Shown here: positions 1 to 8,110 of the stretch, piece after piece
Position numbering within the stretch: position 1 is the first letter of the stretch
Layout: each line of letters begins with the position of its first letter
Program-made: the position numbers and the translations under genes
Source: DASSFG01 sp035547915
GTDB lineage: Bacteria > Planctomycetota > Planctomycetia > Pirellulales > JAICIG01
Reading direction: 5' to 3'
Length of the DNA: 43,464 bases
NCBI GenBank assembly: GCA_035547915.1
Contig: DASZTS010000091.1
Location: 1-43,464 of the forward strand
The notes under the pieces: generated by a model
Told to the model about the DNA's origin: nothing
What the model saw: only the letters and a program-made list of their open reading frames with translations
Databases searched by the model: none

Positions 1-138
1 CACGAGATGGATAAGCCCGGCTCGAAGCTCATCGAGGCGGTGTCCGGCGGCTGGCCGCATATCCTGGCCAGTCTCAAGAGCCTGCTGGAAACGGGCGAGG
101 CGCTCGAAGGCACCAAGCGCTGGCCGAAGGGGGTGTAG
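1..138 (+). CDS. SRPBCC / AHSA1-like protein, 3' end only
   Basis: The window opens inside this gene. Only the last 45 codons are present, ending in TAG at 136-138. The visible tail has the pattern HEMDKPGSKLIEAVSGGWP followed by a helix rich in leucine and a short basic end. This resembles the C-terminal helix of SRPBCC proteins of the AHSA1 (activator of Hsp90 ATPase homologue 1-like) type, which are small START-fold proteins with a hydrophobic cavity. The ligand cannot be deduced from this fragment. The next 225 bases to the following gene show no clear promoter or terminator. Confidence 0.7.
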   Translation, partial: HEMDKPGSKLIEAVSGGWPHILASLKSLLETGEALEGTKRWPKGV

Positions 139-363
139 AGGGATCGGGGCAGGATCTCAACCAGCCTTCGTCGAGGTTCGCCCATTATTTGGATAGCGTT
201 ACCGGGCGACAAAAGCCGTTGCGGTCGTGCGACGTCGAATTACACTGGCGCCCGGGCAAAGAGAGGCAGAGGTGTAGACGCAGGGAGGCAAGCGTGAAGG
301 GGCGGGATGGACGGGGCAGAAACGCTGTCACAGAACCTGCAACATCTTTGGATCGGCGCCATT

Positions 364-2712
364 ATGAAACGATTCGAGCACCCAGCGCGCCGCCGAGCTA
401 CGGCGCGCCGCACGTCCTACTACGCGATCGAAGCCCTCGAGTTGCGCCAGTTGCTCTCGGCCAACGTCGTCAACTATCACAACGATACGTCGAGCACCGG
501 CACGAATCCGAACGAAACGGTTCTCACGCCGGCCAACGTCAACGCGTCCTCGTTCGGCCAGCTAAGCACGACGCCGCTCGACGGCCAGGTCGTTGCCCAG
601 CCGCTTTACGTCGAGAACGTGAACATCACCGTCGGCGCCAACCCGAGTGTGCACAATGTCGCGTTCGTGGCGACCGAACACGACAGCGTCTACGCCATCG
701 ACTCCTCCAGCGGCGCCGTGCTGTGGCAGACCAGCTTCCTCAACCCCACGCAGGGCGTGACGAGTGTGCCGAGCGCCGACACGGGCGATAGTTCGATCTC
801 GCCCGAACTCGGTATCACGGCCACCCCGGTCATCAATCCGGCGACGAACACGCTTTACGTGTTGGCCAGCACCAAGGAAGTGCGCGACGACGGCACCCAT
901 TACGTCTACCGCTTGCACTCGCTGAATCTCTCGACCGGTGCCGAATCGCCCGGCGGGCCGTTGGTGATCGCCGACACGCTCGACGTCGGCGGGACCTTCA
1001 CCTATGTGACCGGGCCCAGTGTCAACGGCACGGGCGCTGGCAGCGCCAACGGCATGGTGACGTTCAACGCCCTCGAGGAACAGGACGGCGCCGCGCTTTC
1101 GCTGGCCGACGGCGATGTCTACCTCGCCTTCTCGCCGTACGCCGGCAGCACCGTCGGCCACGGTTGGATCATGTCGGTCATCGCCCAGACCATGGCACTC
1201 AATGGTGTGCTGTGTACGACGCCGAATGGTTCGCAGGGCGGAGTCTCGGAGGGCGGCGACGCCATCACTTCCGCGGCGGGTGGGTTCTTTGCTTCCACGG
1301 GCGTGGGCACGTTCGAGTCGACGCTCAACGCGGCCGGCTTTCCCGTCGACGCCGACTATGGCGATTCGATCATCAAGTTCGTCTACGATTCCACCACCAG
1401 CGCCACGAACCAGAACGCCAATGGCTGGGGCTTGAAGATCGTCGACTATTTCACGCCCACCGATCAACAGCAGTTGGAGAGCGAGAACGTCTCTTTGGGA
1501 TCGGGCGGCATCGTCCTGTTGCCCCCGGCGGCCGGCAGCACGACCCATCCCGACGTGCTCGTGGAAGGCGACCAGCAGGGCACGGTCTATCTGATGGATC
1601 GCGACGACCTGCCGGGCTACAACCTGCTACCCGGGCAACTCTTGCAGCAATCGACGGGCGAGGTGTCATCCAGCCTCGCCACGCCGGCCTATTTCAACGG
1701 GACGTTGTATTACATCGGTGCCGGCGGCACGCTCGAAGCATTCCCGCTGAGCAACGGCACGCTGGCCACCACGCCGTCGTCACAATCGTCCAACAGCTTC
1801 GCCGGTCTGGGCGCGACCCCGAGTATTTCCGCCAACGGCACGGCCGACGGCATCGTGTGGGTTGTCGACGCGGCCACCGAAACGTTGCGTGCCTACGACG
1901 CGTCGAACCTGTCGAACGAGTTGTACTCCAGCCCGCTCGGAGCGGTGGATTCGACGACCCCCACGGTCGCCGACGGCCAGGTATTCGTCGGCACGTCCGA
2001 CAGCCTGGTGATTTTCGGATTGGGAGGGACGAACTCCAACCCGCCGCCGCCACCACCTCCTCCCCCTCCGCCACCGCCGCCGACGGGCAGTGCCACCCAG
2101 CAGTACGTGTCGGCGGCCTACGAGAGCGTGCTCGGGCGCGCGGTCGATCAGGCTTCACTCGATGCGTGGACCGCGTTGCTCGATCAGGGGCTGTCGCGGG
2201 CAGCCTTCGCCTCGGCGCTGACGCACAGCACCGAGTACTACCAGAACGTGGTCAAGGCGGCCTACGAACAATTCCTCGGGCGCGCCGCCGACCCGGCCGG
2301 ACTGGCGGCCTGGACGGAAGAGTTGGCTTCCGGTCTCACCGACGAACAACTCGAGGCCGCGTTCATCGCCTCACCCGAGTTCTATGCCCACACCGGGGGC
2401 ACCGATCTCGATTGGGTCGACGGTATGTACCAAGATTTGCTTGGCAGGCCGGCCGACGCCGCGGGCCAGGCTTATTGGACGGCGGCCTTGGCAGCGGGCG
2501 CTAGTCGGGAGCAGGTGGCAATCGGCTTTGCCGCCAGTCCCGAACGCGAAGGGGAGATCGTCCGCGACGACTACTCGCACTACCTCGGTCGCTCCGCCGG
2601 CGATTCGGAGGTCGCGCACTGGGTGTCTCTGTTCGAGCAGGGAGTGACCAACGAGGACGTGATCGCCGGCTTCGTCGCCTCGGACGAATACTTCCACGAC
2701 CACGGCGGCTGA
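364..2712 (+). CDS. Secreted PQQ-like beta-propeller protein with DUF4214 repeats
   Basis: A 782-aa protein when started at the ATG at 364. An upstream in-frame start at 307 would put 19 extra residues before the export signal and is less likely. The N-terminus is basic and carries LELRQLLSA (about residues 25-33), resembling the LEPR-XLL sorting motif of planctomycete secreted giant proteins. Residues about 60-555 contain repeated blade-like segments typical of PQQ/quinoprotein propellers, such as VYAIDSSSGAVLWQT and VYLMDRD. A run of 14 prolines (about 560-573) forms a linker. Four DUF4214 repeats follow (about 580-782), each with a [Y/V]..[V/L]LGR.. core and an SxEYY/SPEFY end. DUF4214 is common in surface proteins of these bacteria, so the likely site is the cell surface. 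No catalytic function can be assigned. The gene stands alone on the plus strand. Confidence 0.82.
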   Translation: MKRFEHPARRRATARRTSYYAIEALELRQLLSANVVNYHNDTSSTGTNPNETVLTPANVNASSFGQLSTTPLDGQVVAQPLYVENVNITVGANPSVHNVAFVATEHDSVYAIDSSSGAVLWQTSFLNPTQGVTSVPSADTGDSSISPELGITATPVINPATNTLYVLASTKEVRDDGTHYVYRLHSLNLSTGAESPGGPLVIADTLDVGGTFTYVTGPSVNGTGAGSANGMVTFNALEEQDGAALSLADGDVYLAFSPYAGSTVGHGWIMSVIAQTMALNGVLCTTPNGSQGGVSEGGDAITSAAGGFFASTGVGTFESTLNAAGFPVDADYGDSIIKFVYDSTTSATNQNANGWGLKIVDYFTPTDQQQLESENVSLGSGGIVLLPPAAGSTTHPDVLVEGDQQGTVYLMDRDDLPGYNLLPGQLLQQSTGEVSSSLATPAYFNGTLYYIGAGGTLEAFPLSNGTLATTPSSQSSNSFAGLGATPSISANGTADGIVWVVDAATETLRAYDASNLSNELYSSPLGAVDSTTPTVADGQVFVGTSDSLVIFGLGGTNSNPPPPPPPPPPPPPPTGSATQQYVSAAYESVLGRAVDQASLDAWTALLDQGLSRAAFASALTHSTEYYQNVVKAAYEQFLGRAADPAGLAAWTEELASGLTDEQLEAAFIASPEFYAHTGGTDLDWVDGMYQDLLGRPADAAGQAYWTAALAAGASREQVAIGFAASPEREGEIVRDDYSHYLGRSAGDSEVAHWVSLFEQGVTNEDVIAGFVASDEYFHDHGG

Positions 2713-2775
2713 GCCGGCCGCCCGTGGTGCCGATGACGACTTTTTAGCCCGCGAATTGCTGCGCTGGCACTCCGT

Positions 2776-4536
2776 TTATTCGCCGCCCGCGGCCGATGGG
2801 GCATCGTCGGGGGCGGTCTCGAACATGCCGACCATCATCTCTTCCCAGGTCTGTTCGCCCCAATGGACGATCGCCTTGGGATTGGGGTTCGCGGGATTGT
2901 CGGACGAGTTGTCGAAATGGGCCGTGCAGTGCAGCTCGGTGCCCTTCGGCATGCGCTTCGGCTCGGCCAGGAAGTACCAATTCTGCCAGTTGAAGTCATA
3001 CCGCGGCACGTCGAGCAGCGTCTCGCGACCGCCATCGGGATAGACGGCCTCGAAGCGAAACGCTTTGCCCCGCAGGTGCATGTGCGGCGCGAGTGCCATC
3101 AAGCGAACGGGCGAATCGAAGCGGTGTCCGCCCTCCACCTCGACGTCGGGCGCGCCCGGCGGCAAGCCGAAGCGGAAGTTGATCACCGCGCCGGTCGAGA
3201 GTTCGGTGCGGACCGATTTCGGGTCTGCGAAGACCAAGCCGGCGCTGCTTTGGTCTTCTTGCTCGACGCCGTTGGGCGTGTAGTGCACCTGGAAGATCAA
3301 TCGCGAGCCGGCTGGCACCTTCTTGGCCGACCCATCGGCAAACCGCCATGCGGGCATGCCGGGCGCGGCGGCGGCCAGCGTGTGAAACAACACCGACTCG
3401 GCCTCCGATTCCTTACCACCGGGAGGCACGAAGAACAGGTTCAGGTGGTGTACCACGGCACGGTTTCCGGGCCGCGCCTCGGCCGCCCGCACCCACTTGT
3501 CCTCGTCGAACTTCTGCTCCAACTCGAAGTATTGATACTCGACCGTTCCCTTGGACGGCACCTTGAACGGCTTCGGCATGGTGAGCACCACGTCGGGCTT
3601 CGGGATCTGCCAACCCTCGGTGTACTCGATCGGCGGCGGCAACTCGCTCGGGTCGCCCTCCGGCGCTCCGTTGTCGATCCATGTCAGTAGCAGCTTCTTC
3701 TCATCGTCGGGCAGTCGACGGTCGTTGGTAAAATGGCCGAACTCGGGACTGGCGTGCCAGGGCGGCATGCGGCCCTGATCGACGACCTCACGGATCGTCG
3801 CAGACCAGCCCACGATCTCTTGATACGAGCTCATGGCGAACGGGCCGATTTCACCCGGCCGATGACAGGAGACGCAGCGCTTCTGCAAGATGCCCGCCAC
3901 ATGCTTCGCGTAAGTGATGTCACCTTGCGGCTTTTGGCGCGGCGCGCGTCCGATAAAACAGCCCGCGGCCTGGTTGCTCGCCGCCGAAACCTCTTTGCCG
4001 GCGAGCAGTTCGTCGAGCGCGGCGGCCAACTCGCGCTTGGTGACGCTCGCACGGGCATACCCCACTCCGTACTGGTCGTCGATCCGTCCGTGATAGCGCA
4101 CCTTTCGCTCTGCATCGAGCACGAACACCTCGGGCGTACGGGCCGCGCAGAACTGATCGGCCACGGCGTTGCCCGGGTCCTTCAACAAGGGGAACTCGAT
4201 GTTGTGCGTCCGCGCGTAGTGGGCGATCTCGCTGAGCGAGTCTTGTTGGTTGGAGTCGATGCCCACGAAGACCGCGCCCTTGGGTTCATACTCGGCCGCC
4301 AATTCGGCGAGACGCGGGCCATATAACTTGCAGAGCGGGCACTCGACACCCAGGAACACGACGACCACGGCTTTGCGGCCGGACCATTCATCGAGCGCGT
4401 GCCACGCACCGCGGAAATCTTGCAACTTGAACGGCTCGACGGCCTTGCCCAACACATCGGCCGGTGCGGGTGGGTCGGCGCTTGCCACGCCGGCGACGAA
4501 GGTGATTGCGACAAGCAGACCCAGGACCGATCGCAT
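2776..4536 (-). CDS. Redoxin / c-type heme / copper type II monooxygenase fusion protein
   Basis: A 586-aa exported protein. The start at 4536 is chosen because AAGGAG lies seven bases upstream of the ATG and a signal peptide follows (MRSVLGLLVAITFVAGVASA). Three modules are visible. The first is an AhpC/TSA-redoxin domain (about 28-180) with a CPLC active site at 66-69. The second is a c-type heme motif CVSCH at 221-225, followed by a P..G.IGPFA context and an RMPPWHA loop. The third is a C-terminal half resembling copper type II ascorbate-dependent monooxygenases (PHM/DBM-like), with a His pair at about 363-364 (VVHHLNLFF), HYTPNG at about 418 and HMHLRG at 485-490. Similar fusions are common in Planctomycetes; the substrate is unknown. 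It is the third gene of the blaI-M56 operon, starting 43 bases after the M56 stop, which suggests its expression follows the BlaI switch. It should act outside the cytoplasmic membrane. Confidence 0.82.
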   Translation of the reverse strand: MRSVLGLLVAITFVAGVASADPPAPADVLGKAVEPFKLQDFRGAWHALDEWSGRKAVVVVFLGVECPLCKLYGPRLAELAAEYEPKGAVFVGIDSNQQDSLSEIAHYARTHNIEFPLLKDPGNAVADQFCAARTPEVFVLDAERKVRYHGRIDDQYGVGYARASVTKRELAAALDELLAGKEVSAASNQAAGCFIGRAPRQKPQGDITYAKHVAGILQKRCVSCHRPGEIGPFAMSSYQEIVGWSATIREVVDQGRMPPWHASPEFGHFTNDRRLPDDEKKLLLTWIDNGAPEGDPSELPPPIEYTEGWQIPKPDVVLTMPKPFKVPSKGTVEYQYFELEQKFDEDKWVRAAEARPGNRAVVHHLNLFFVPPGGKESEAESVLFHTLAAAAPGMPAWRFADGSAKKVPAGSRLIFQVHYTPNGVEQEDQSSAGLVFADPKSVRTELSTGAVINFRFGLPPGAPDVEVEGGHRFDSPVRLMALAPHMHLRGKAFRFEAVYPDGGRETLLDVPRYDFNWQNWYFLAEPKRMPKGTELHCTAHFDNSSDNPANPNPKAIVHWGEQTWEEMMVGMFETAPDDAPSAAGGE

Positions 4537-4579
4537 AAATGGCTCCTTGACCGAGAGGGGATAGGTTAATACACGCCCA

Positions 4580-6010
4580 TCAAGGGCTTGCCCGCCGGTA
4601 GACGACGAGCATCCGTCCGCTGCCGGGCGGCGACGAAAACTCGTCGGGTCGCGTACGGCCGAAGGCGACGCACAGTTTGAGGACATTGTCCCGCAGTTCA
4701 TAGATACCGTGGCACGAACCGCCCGGCGCGATCGGTTCGTCGGACGCGCCGCCGTCCGTCGGCTCGACTCCTTCCAGCAAGTCGCTGGTCAGCACACCGC
4801 CCGTCAAAGCAATATCGATCGCCTTGGGTTGCGCGGCCGGGTGCAGATGGTGGACTCCCGTGAAGAGCAAGTCGGCGAATCGGAACGTATGGCGATTGCC
4901 CGCCACCACGTATTGCATCTTCTTCACGTCTTCGTCGGGAACCGGCTGACCGTTTTGCACGACCGAGGTCACCAGCCAGCGTCCGTCCAATTCACGCACG
5001 CCGGTCGGTGTCGCCGCGAGGCTGGGCAGCGACGTAGGACCGTTCCAGAGCAACGGTGAGCAGGGCAGGATCACAAGCCCGCCGAGTGCCACCGCCCAAC
5101 GCGAGCCTCGCGACAGGTTCGGTCGCGGATGTCCGTCGGCAATCGCTGCCAGGCGGGTCTTGAGATGCCGCACGTGGCCGAATCCGAGCGCCACCGGCGG
5201 AAGCGTCGACCGCGGGCCGGCGAGAAAATCGATCGTATCCAACAAGGCATGGCCATACGCCGTCGCCAACTCGGGAAACGTCCACAGCACCAATGCGTCG
5301 CAACAGCGCTCCTCGGCCCGCTCCAATTCGCGGCGCGCCCACCAGGCGACCGGGTGCCACCAATAGACCGACAGCACCAGCAATTCCAACCAGCGGAACC
5401 AATGGTCACGGCGCTTCAGGTGCGATAGCTCATGCGCCAACAGCGTCGTGCGTTGCTCGGCCGCCAGTTGTTCCCACAGGTCGCTCGGCAAGAGCACGAC
5501 GGGCCGGCTACCGATCGCCCACATCAGCGGCGGCAAACGACCATGCACCATGCGCACTTCGGGGCACGTGCCGATGCCCAGGAGACGCGACAATCGTGCT
5601 GCCTCGTCCAGCAACGGTGCCGAAGCGAGCGGTGCCTGACGGACTAGCAGCCGAAATCGATGCAATCGCACCAGCACCAGCCCGGCCCAACCGATCGAAC
5701 CGGCGATCCACACCGCGATCAGCACCCGCGGCCAGTCGGGATCGAGCCAGGCGTCGCTTTGCGGCGTGCTTTCGGCCGTCGCCGGACCGTGTACGACGAA
5801 GATCTCTCCGACGGTTTGCAGTACCGCGGCGTGCCAGCCGCCGACCGGGATCCGCACCAACGGTGGAGTGATGAACTTGATGAGCACCAAGGCCCACAAG
5901 CAAAAAACGAGTGAGGGCCGCCGGCAAAACTTGCTCGCCGCGGCTACGATCAACGCCAACAACGTGGCCGAGAGAGCGTTGGCGAGTCCGGTTTCGAGCA
6001 GCATACGCAT
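4580..6010 (-). CDS. BlaR1-like M56 family membrane metallopeptidase with C-terminal TIGR03067-type domain
   Basis: A 476-aa protein with hydrophobic segments at about residues 9-25, 33-50, 97-115 and 300-322. Between the third and fourth segments lies the M56 peptidase zinc motif HELSH at 193-197, with RRDHWFRW after it and a second acidic patch (ERAEERCCD) at about 230-238. Residues about 340-474 (starting ELDGRW) match the TIGR03067 domain, a planctomycete-specific module, in place of the penicillin-binding sensor of BlaR1. The sensed ligand is therefore probably different. By family analogy it senses a signal and cleaves its partner BlaI repressor. The ATG at 6010 is 4 bases past the blaI stop, so the two are co-translated. 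Confidence 0.85.
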   Translation of the reverse strand: MRMLLETGLANALSATLLALIVAAASKFCRRPSLVFCLWALVLIKFITPPLVRIPVGGWHAAVLQTVGEIFVVHGPATAESTPQSDAWLDPDWPRVLIAVWIAGSIGWAGLVLVRLHRFRLLVRQAPLASAPLLDEAARLSRLLGIGTCPEVRMVHGRLPPLMWAIGSRPVVLLPSDLWEQLAAEQRTTLLAHELSHLKRRDHWFRWLELLVLSVYWWHPVAWWARRELERAEERCCDALVLWTFPELATAYGHALLDTIDFLAGPRSTLPPVALGFGHVRHLKTRLAAIADGHPRPNLSRGSRWAVALGGLVILPCSPLLWNGPTSLPSLAATPTGVRELDGRWLVTSVVQNGQPVPDEDVKKMQYVVAGNRHTFRFADLLFTGVHHLHPAAQPKAIDIALTGGVLTSDLLEGVEPTDGGASDEPIAPGGSCHGIYELRDNVLKLCVAFGRTRPDEFSSPPGSGRMLVVYRRASP

Positions 6011-6014
6011 GCGG

Positions 6015-6419
6015 TCACTCGCCGGCTTTGGGCTTCGACGGTGGGCTGTTGAGCAGTTTCCGTAGCTCGTCGCGATCGTGCGAGGTCAATGGGGCCGCTC
6101 GCACCAGATGCAGCAGCAGCGGTGTGAGCGAGCCGTCGCACAACTTCTCGGCCACTTCCTGCAGCCGCTGGCCGAGCAGATCGTCGCGGCGGACGGCGGC
6201 CGAGAATAGGTGGGCGAAGCCGCGGCGATCGCGCCGCACGCAACCTTTGGATTCCAACCGGTCGAGCAGCTTCTGCACGGTGGCGTATTCGGAGGTCGAG
6301 CCGCCCGGATACAGTTGGGCCGCGATTTCGCGGATCGTCGCTTGCTCGCGGCGCCAAAGCACCTCGAGCACCGCCAATTCGGCGTCGGCCACGCGCGCGG
6401 GAGATTGAGAATCGGTCAC
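6015..6419 (-). CDS. BlaI/MecI family transcriptional repressor
   Basis: A 134-aa winged-helix repressor starting with GTG at 6419. Residues about 10-75 hold the BlaI-type winged helix: ADAELAVLEVLWRRE, IREIAAQLYP, then the recognition helix region SEYATVQKLLDRLESKG and the wing with CVRRDRRGFAHLF. The C-terminal half (about 80-125) is the dimerisation segment, which ends LLNSPPSKPKAGE. Family role: binds palindromic operators as a dimer and is inactivated by cleavage by the paired M56 peptidase, here encoded 4 bases downstream. A perfect 17-bp palindrome begins 33 bases upstream of the start codon and is the best candidate operator. No strong ribosome binding site is visible before the GTG. 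Confidence 0.88.
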   Translation of the reverse strand: MTDSQSPARVADAELAVLEVLWRREQATIREIAAQLYPGGSTSEYATVQKLLDRLESKGCVRRDRRGFAHLFSAAVRRDDLLGQRLQEVAEKLCDGSLTPLLLHLVRAAPLTSHDRDELRKLLNSPPSKPKAGE

Positions 6420-6451
6420 GCCCGCACCACAGATGACAGGAACTTGCCGAA

Positions 6452-6468
6452 TCAGACTGTTAGTCTGA
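6452..6468. promoter_or_regulatory. Candidate BlaI operator palindrome
   Basis: TCAGACT-GTT-AGTCTGA is a perfect inverted repeat of 7 bp arms around a 3-base centre. It lies 33 bases upstream of the blaI start codon, where an autoregulatory operator is expected. A related half-site (GGCTGTCTGA) follows at about 6482-6491. The sequence differs from the well-known staphylococcal BlaI box (TACA/TGTA core), so the assignment rests on position and symmetry. Confidence 0.5.
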
Positions 6469-6515
6469 CGAATCTAAGGCAGGCTGTCTGAGATGTCAAG
6501 CGCCGCCGCTCCTCG

Positions 6516-6689
6516 TTCCCTCTCCCTCTGGGAGAGGGTTAGGATGAGGGCGGGTGGAATATGCGGCTGGAAAATATCGTCGGTTCATCCCTTCCCGAGT
6601 GACAACGCCCGCCATACGTGGACGAGAGTCAATAGATCAGAGCAACGCAAACCGCCCTCACCCCAGCCCTCTCCCGGAGGGAGAGGGAG
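6516..6689. repeat. MITE-like element with about 40-bp terminal inverted repeats
   Basis: The left end (6516-6557) reads CCCTCTCCCTCTGGGAGAGG followed by a GATGAGGGCGGGT stretch. The right end (6651-6689) carries the reverse complement, CCGCCCTCACCCCAGCCCTC followed by TCCCGGAGGGAGAGGGA. Each arm is itself palindromic around the CCCTCTCCC/GGGAGAGGG core. About 90 bases of unrelated sequence lie between the arms, with no ORF. This CCCTCTCCC...GGGAGAGGG type of repeat recurs in many bacterial genomes. The right end stops directly at the helicase stop codon (6690-6692), so the element could also act as a 3' end structure for that transcript. Confidence 0.6.
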
Positions 6690-7997
6690 TTAAAGGGCGC
6701 GGCGGATACGGCGGGGAGGGCGTCCGCCGCGACCGGCCATCGGCGGCGCGGCCTTCTTCGATTGCTCGTCGGCCGACGCGTTGCCGCTGCCGTCGGTGCT
6801 GACCAGTACCGCGGGGGTCGACTCCGCGCGGGGAGGCACGGCTTCGAAACCGGCCAACTCGGTGCGCGTGAGCAGCTTCTCGATGCGCATCTCGATCCGG
6901 GTCAACTCGGGGCCTTCTTCGGGGGTGACAAACGTATAAGCCACGCCCTCGCGGCCCATGCGGCCGGTGCGGCCGACGCGGTGCACGTAGTCGTCGCAGA
7001 AACTGGGGATGTCGTAGTTGATGATGTGCGAGATGCCGCTCACGTCGATGCCGCGCCCGACGACGTCGGTGGCCACCAGGCAGCGAACGGCCCCTTCACG
7101 AAAGCGGGCCATGGTGCGGTCGCGCGATTTCTGCGGCAAGTCGCCGTGGATGCAGTCGACCCCCTCTATTTTCTTTTGCAGGTGGCGATACACCCTCTCG
7201 GTGCCCCGCTTGGTGCGGCAGAAGACGATCGACTGCCGTGGCTCGTCGCGACGCAGCAACTTGACCAGCAACTCGAATTTCTTCTCCGGGACGACCGTGA
7301 AGTAGAACTGCTCGATCGTGTCGACCGAGACGTCGGTGGGCGAGAAGTTGAGCGTCTCGGGATCGCGCATGTAGCGCGTCGCCAATCGCGCCACCGGCGG
7401 CGGCACCGTTGCGCTGAGCAAGAGCGTTTGGCGCGAGGCCGGGCAGCGACGCAGGATCTTTTCGATGTCGGGTCGGAAGCCGATGTCGAGCATCCGGTCG
7501 GCTTCGTCGAGCACCACGAATTGCAGATCGTTCAACGTGAGCGTGCCGCGCGCGATATGATCGAGCAGGCGGCCGGGCGTACCGACGACGCAGTCGGCGC
7601 CGCGATGCAACTTCTCGATCTGCTGCCGGATGGGCGTGCCGCCATACAGGGCGACGATGTGCGTTTTGCGTCCGTGCGCCAGCTTGGTAAACTCGTCGCG
7701 CACCTGCACGGCCAACTCGCGCGTCGGCACCAGCACGAGCGCCTGCGGACCATGAGCATGCCGCTCGAGCTTCTCCAGGATCGGGATGGCGAAGGCCGCC
7801 GTCTTGCCGGTACCCGTGCGTGCCTGACCGAGCAGATCGATGCCCGCCAGAGCACGCGGGATCAAACCGGCCTGAATCGGCGTCGGTTCGAGATAGCCGG
7901 CCCGCTCCAGCGAGGCCAGCATCGTTGGCGACAGGTCGAGTGCCTGGAACCCGCCCGGCGATTCGCCGGGCGATTGCGAAGAATTCTTTCCTACCAC
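6690..7997 (-). CDS. DEAD-box ATP-dependent RNA helicase
   Basis: A 435-aa protein with the complete DEAD-box set in order: Q-motif region (FQALDLSPTML, YLEPTPIQ), motif I ARTGTGKT (about 58-65), PTRELAVQ (Ia), TPGRLLDHI (Ib), VLDEADRMLD (II), SAT (III), IVFCRTKRG (IV), ATDVVGRGID (V) and HRVGRTGRMGREG (VI). The last 65 residues are low-complexity and basic (GRGGRPPRRIRRAL), as in RhlE/DeaD-type helicases, where the tail binds RNA. The role is probably RNA unwinding in ribosome assembly or RNA decay. The start is a GTG at 7997 with no obvious ribosome binding site. It is transcribed divergently from the aldehyde dehydrogenase gene, sharing a 113-base intergenic region. Confidence 0.92.
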   Translation of the reverse strand: MVGKNSSQSPGESPGGFQALDLSPTMLASLERAGYLEPTPIQAGLIPRALAGIDLLGQARTGTGKTAAFAIPILEKLERHAHGPQALVLVPTRELAVQVRDEFTKLAHGRKTHIVALYGGTPIRQQIEKLHRGADCVVGTPGRLLDHIARGTLTLNDLQFVVLDEADRMLDIGFRPDIEKILRRCPASRQTLLLSATVPPPVARLATRYMRDPETLNFSPTDVSVDTIEQFYFTVVPEKKFELLVKLLRRDEPRQSIVFCRTKRGTERVYRHLQKKIEGVDCIHGDLPQKSRDRTMARFREGAVRCLVATDVVGRGIDVSGISHIINYDIPSFCDDYVHRVGRTGRMGREGVAYTFVTPEEGPELTRIEMRIEKLLTRTELAGFEAVPPRAESTPAVLVSTDGSGNASADEQSKKAAPPMAGRGGRPPRRIRRAL

Positions 7998-8110
7998 TAA
8001 ACTAGCTCGTTGTGTGATACGTTATTGTTCTAACCATATCGGCGCAAAGAGGTTTGGTCAACGGCGCTCAATCTGAGAAACGGCGCGCCCCAACCGGTGA
8101 GAGAGATGCA

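Noticed and set aside
562..1548. Long open frame on the minus strand inside the beta-propeller gene
   Set aside because: Its composition is the mirror of a GC-rich gene (Arg/Gly/Val-rich), it has no domain, and the plus-strand frame has clear motifs over the same bases.
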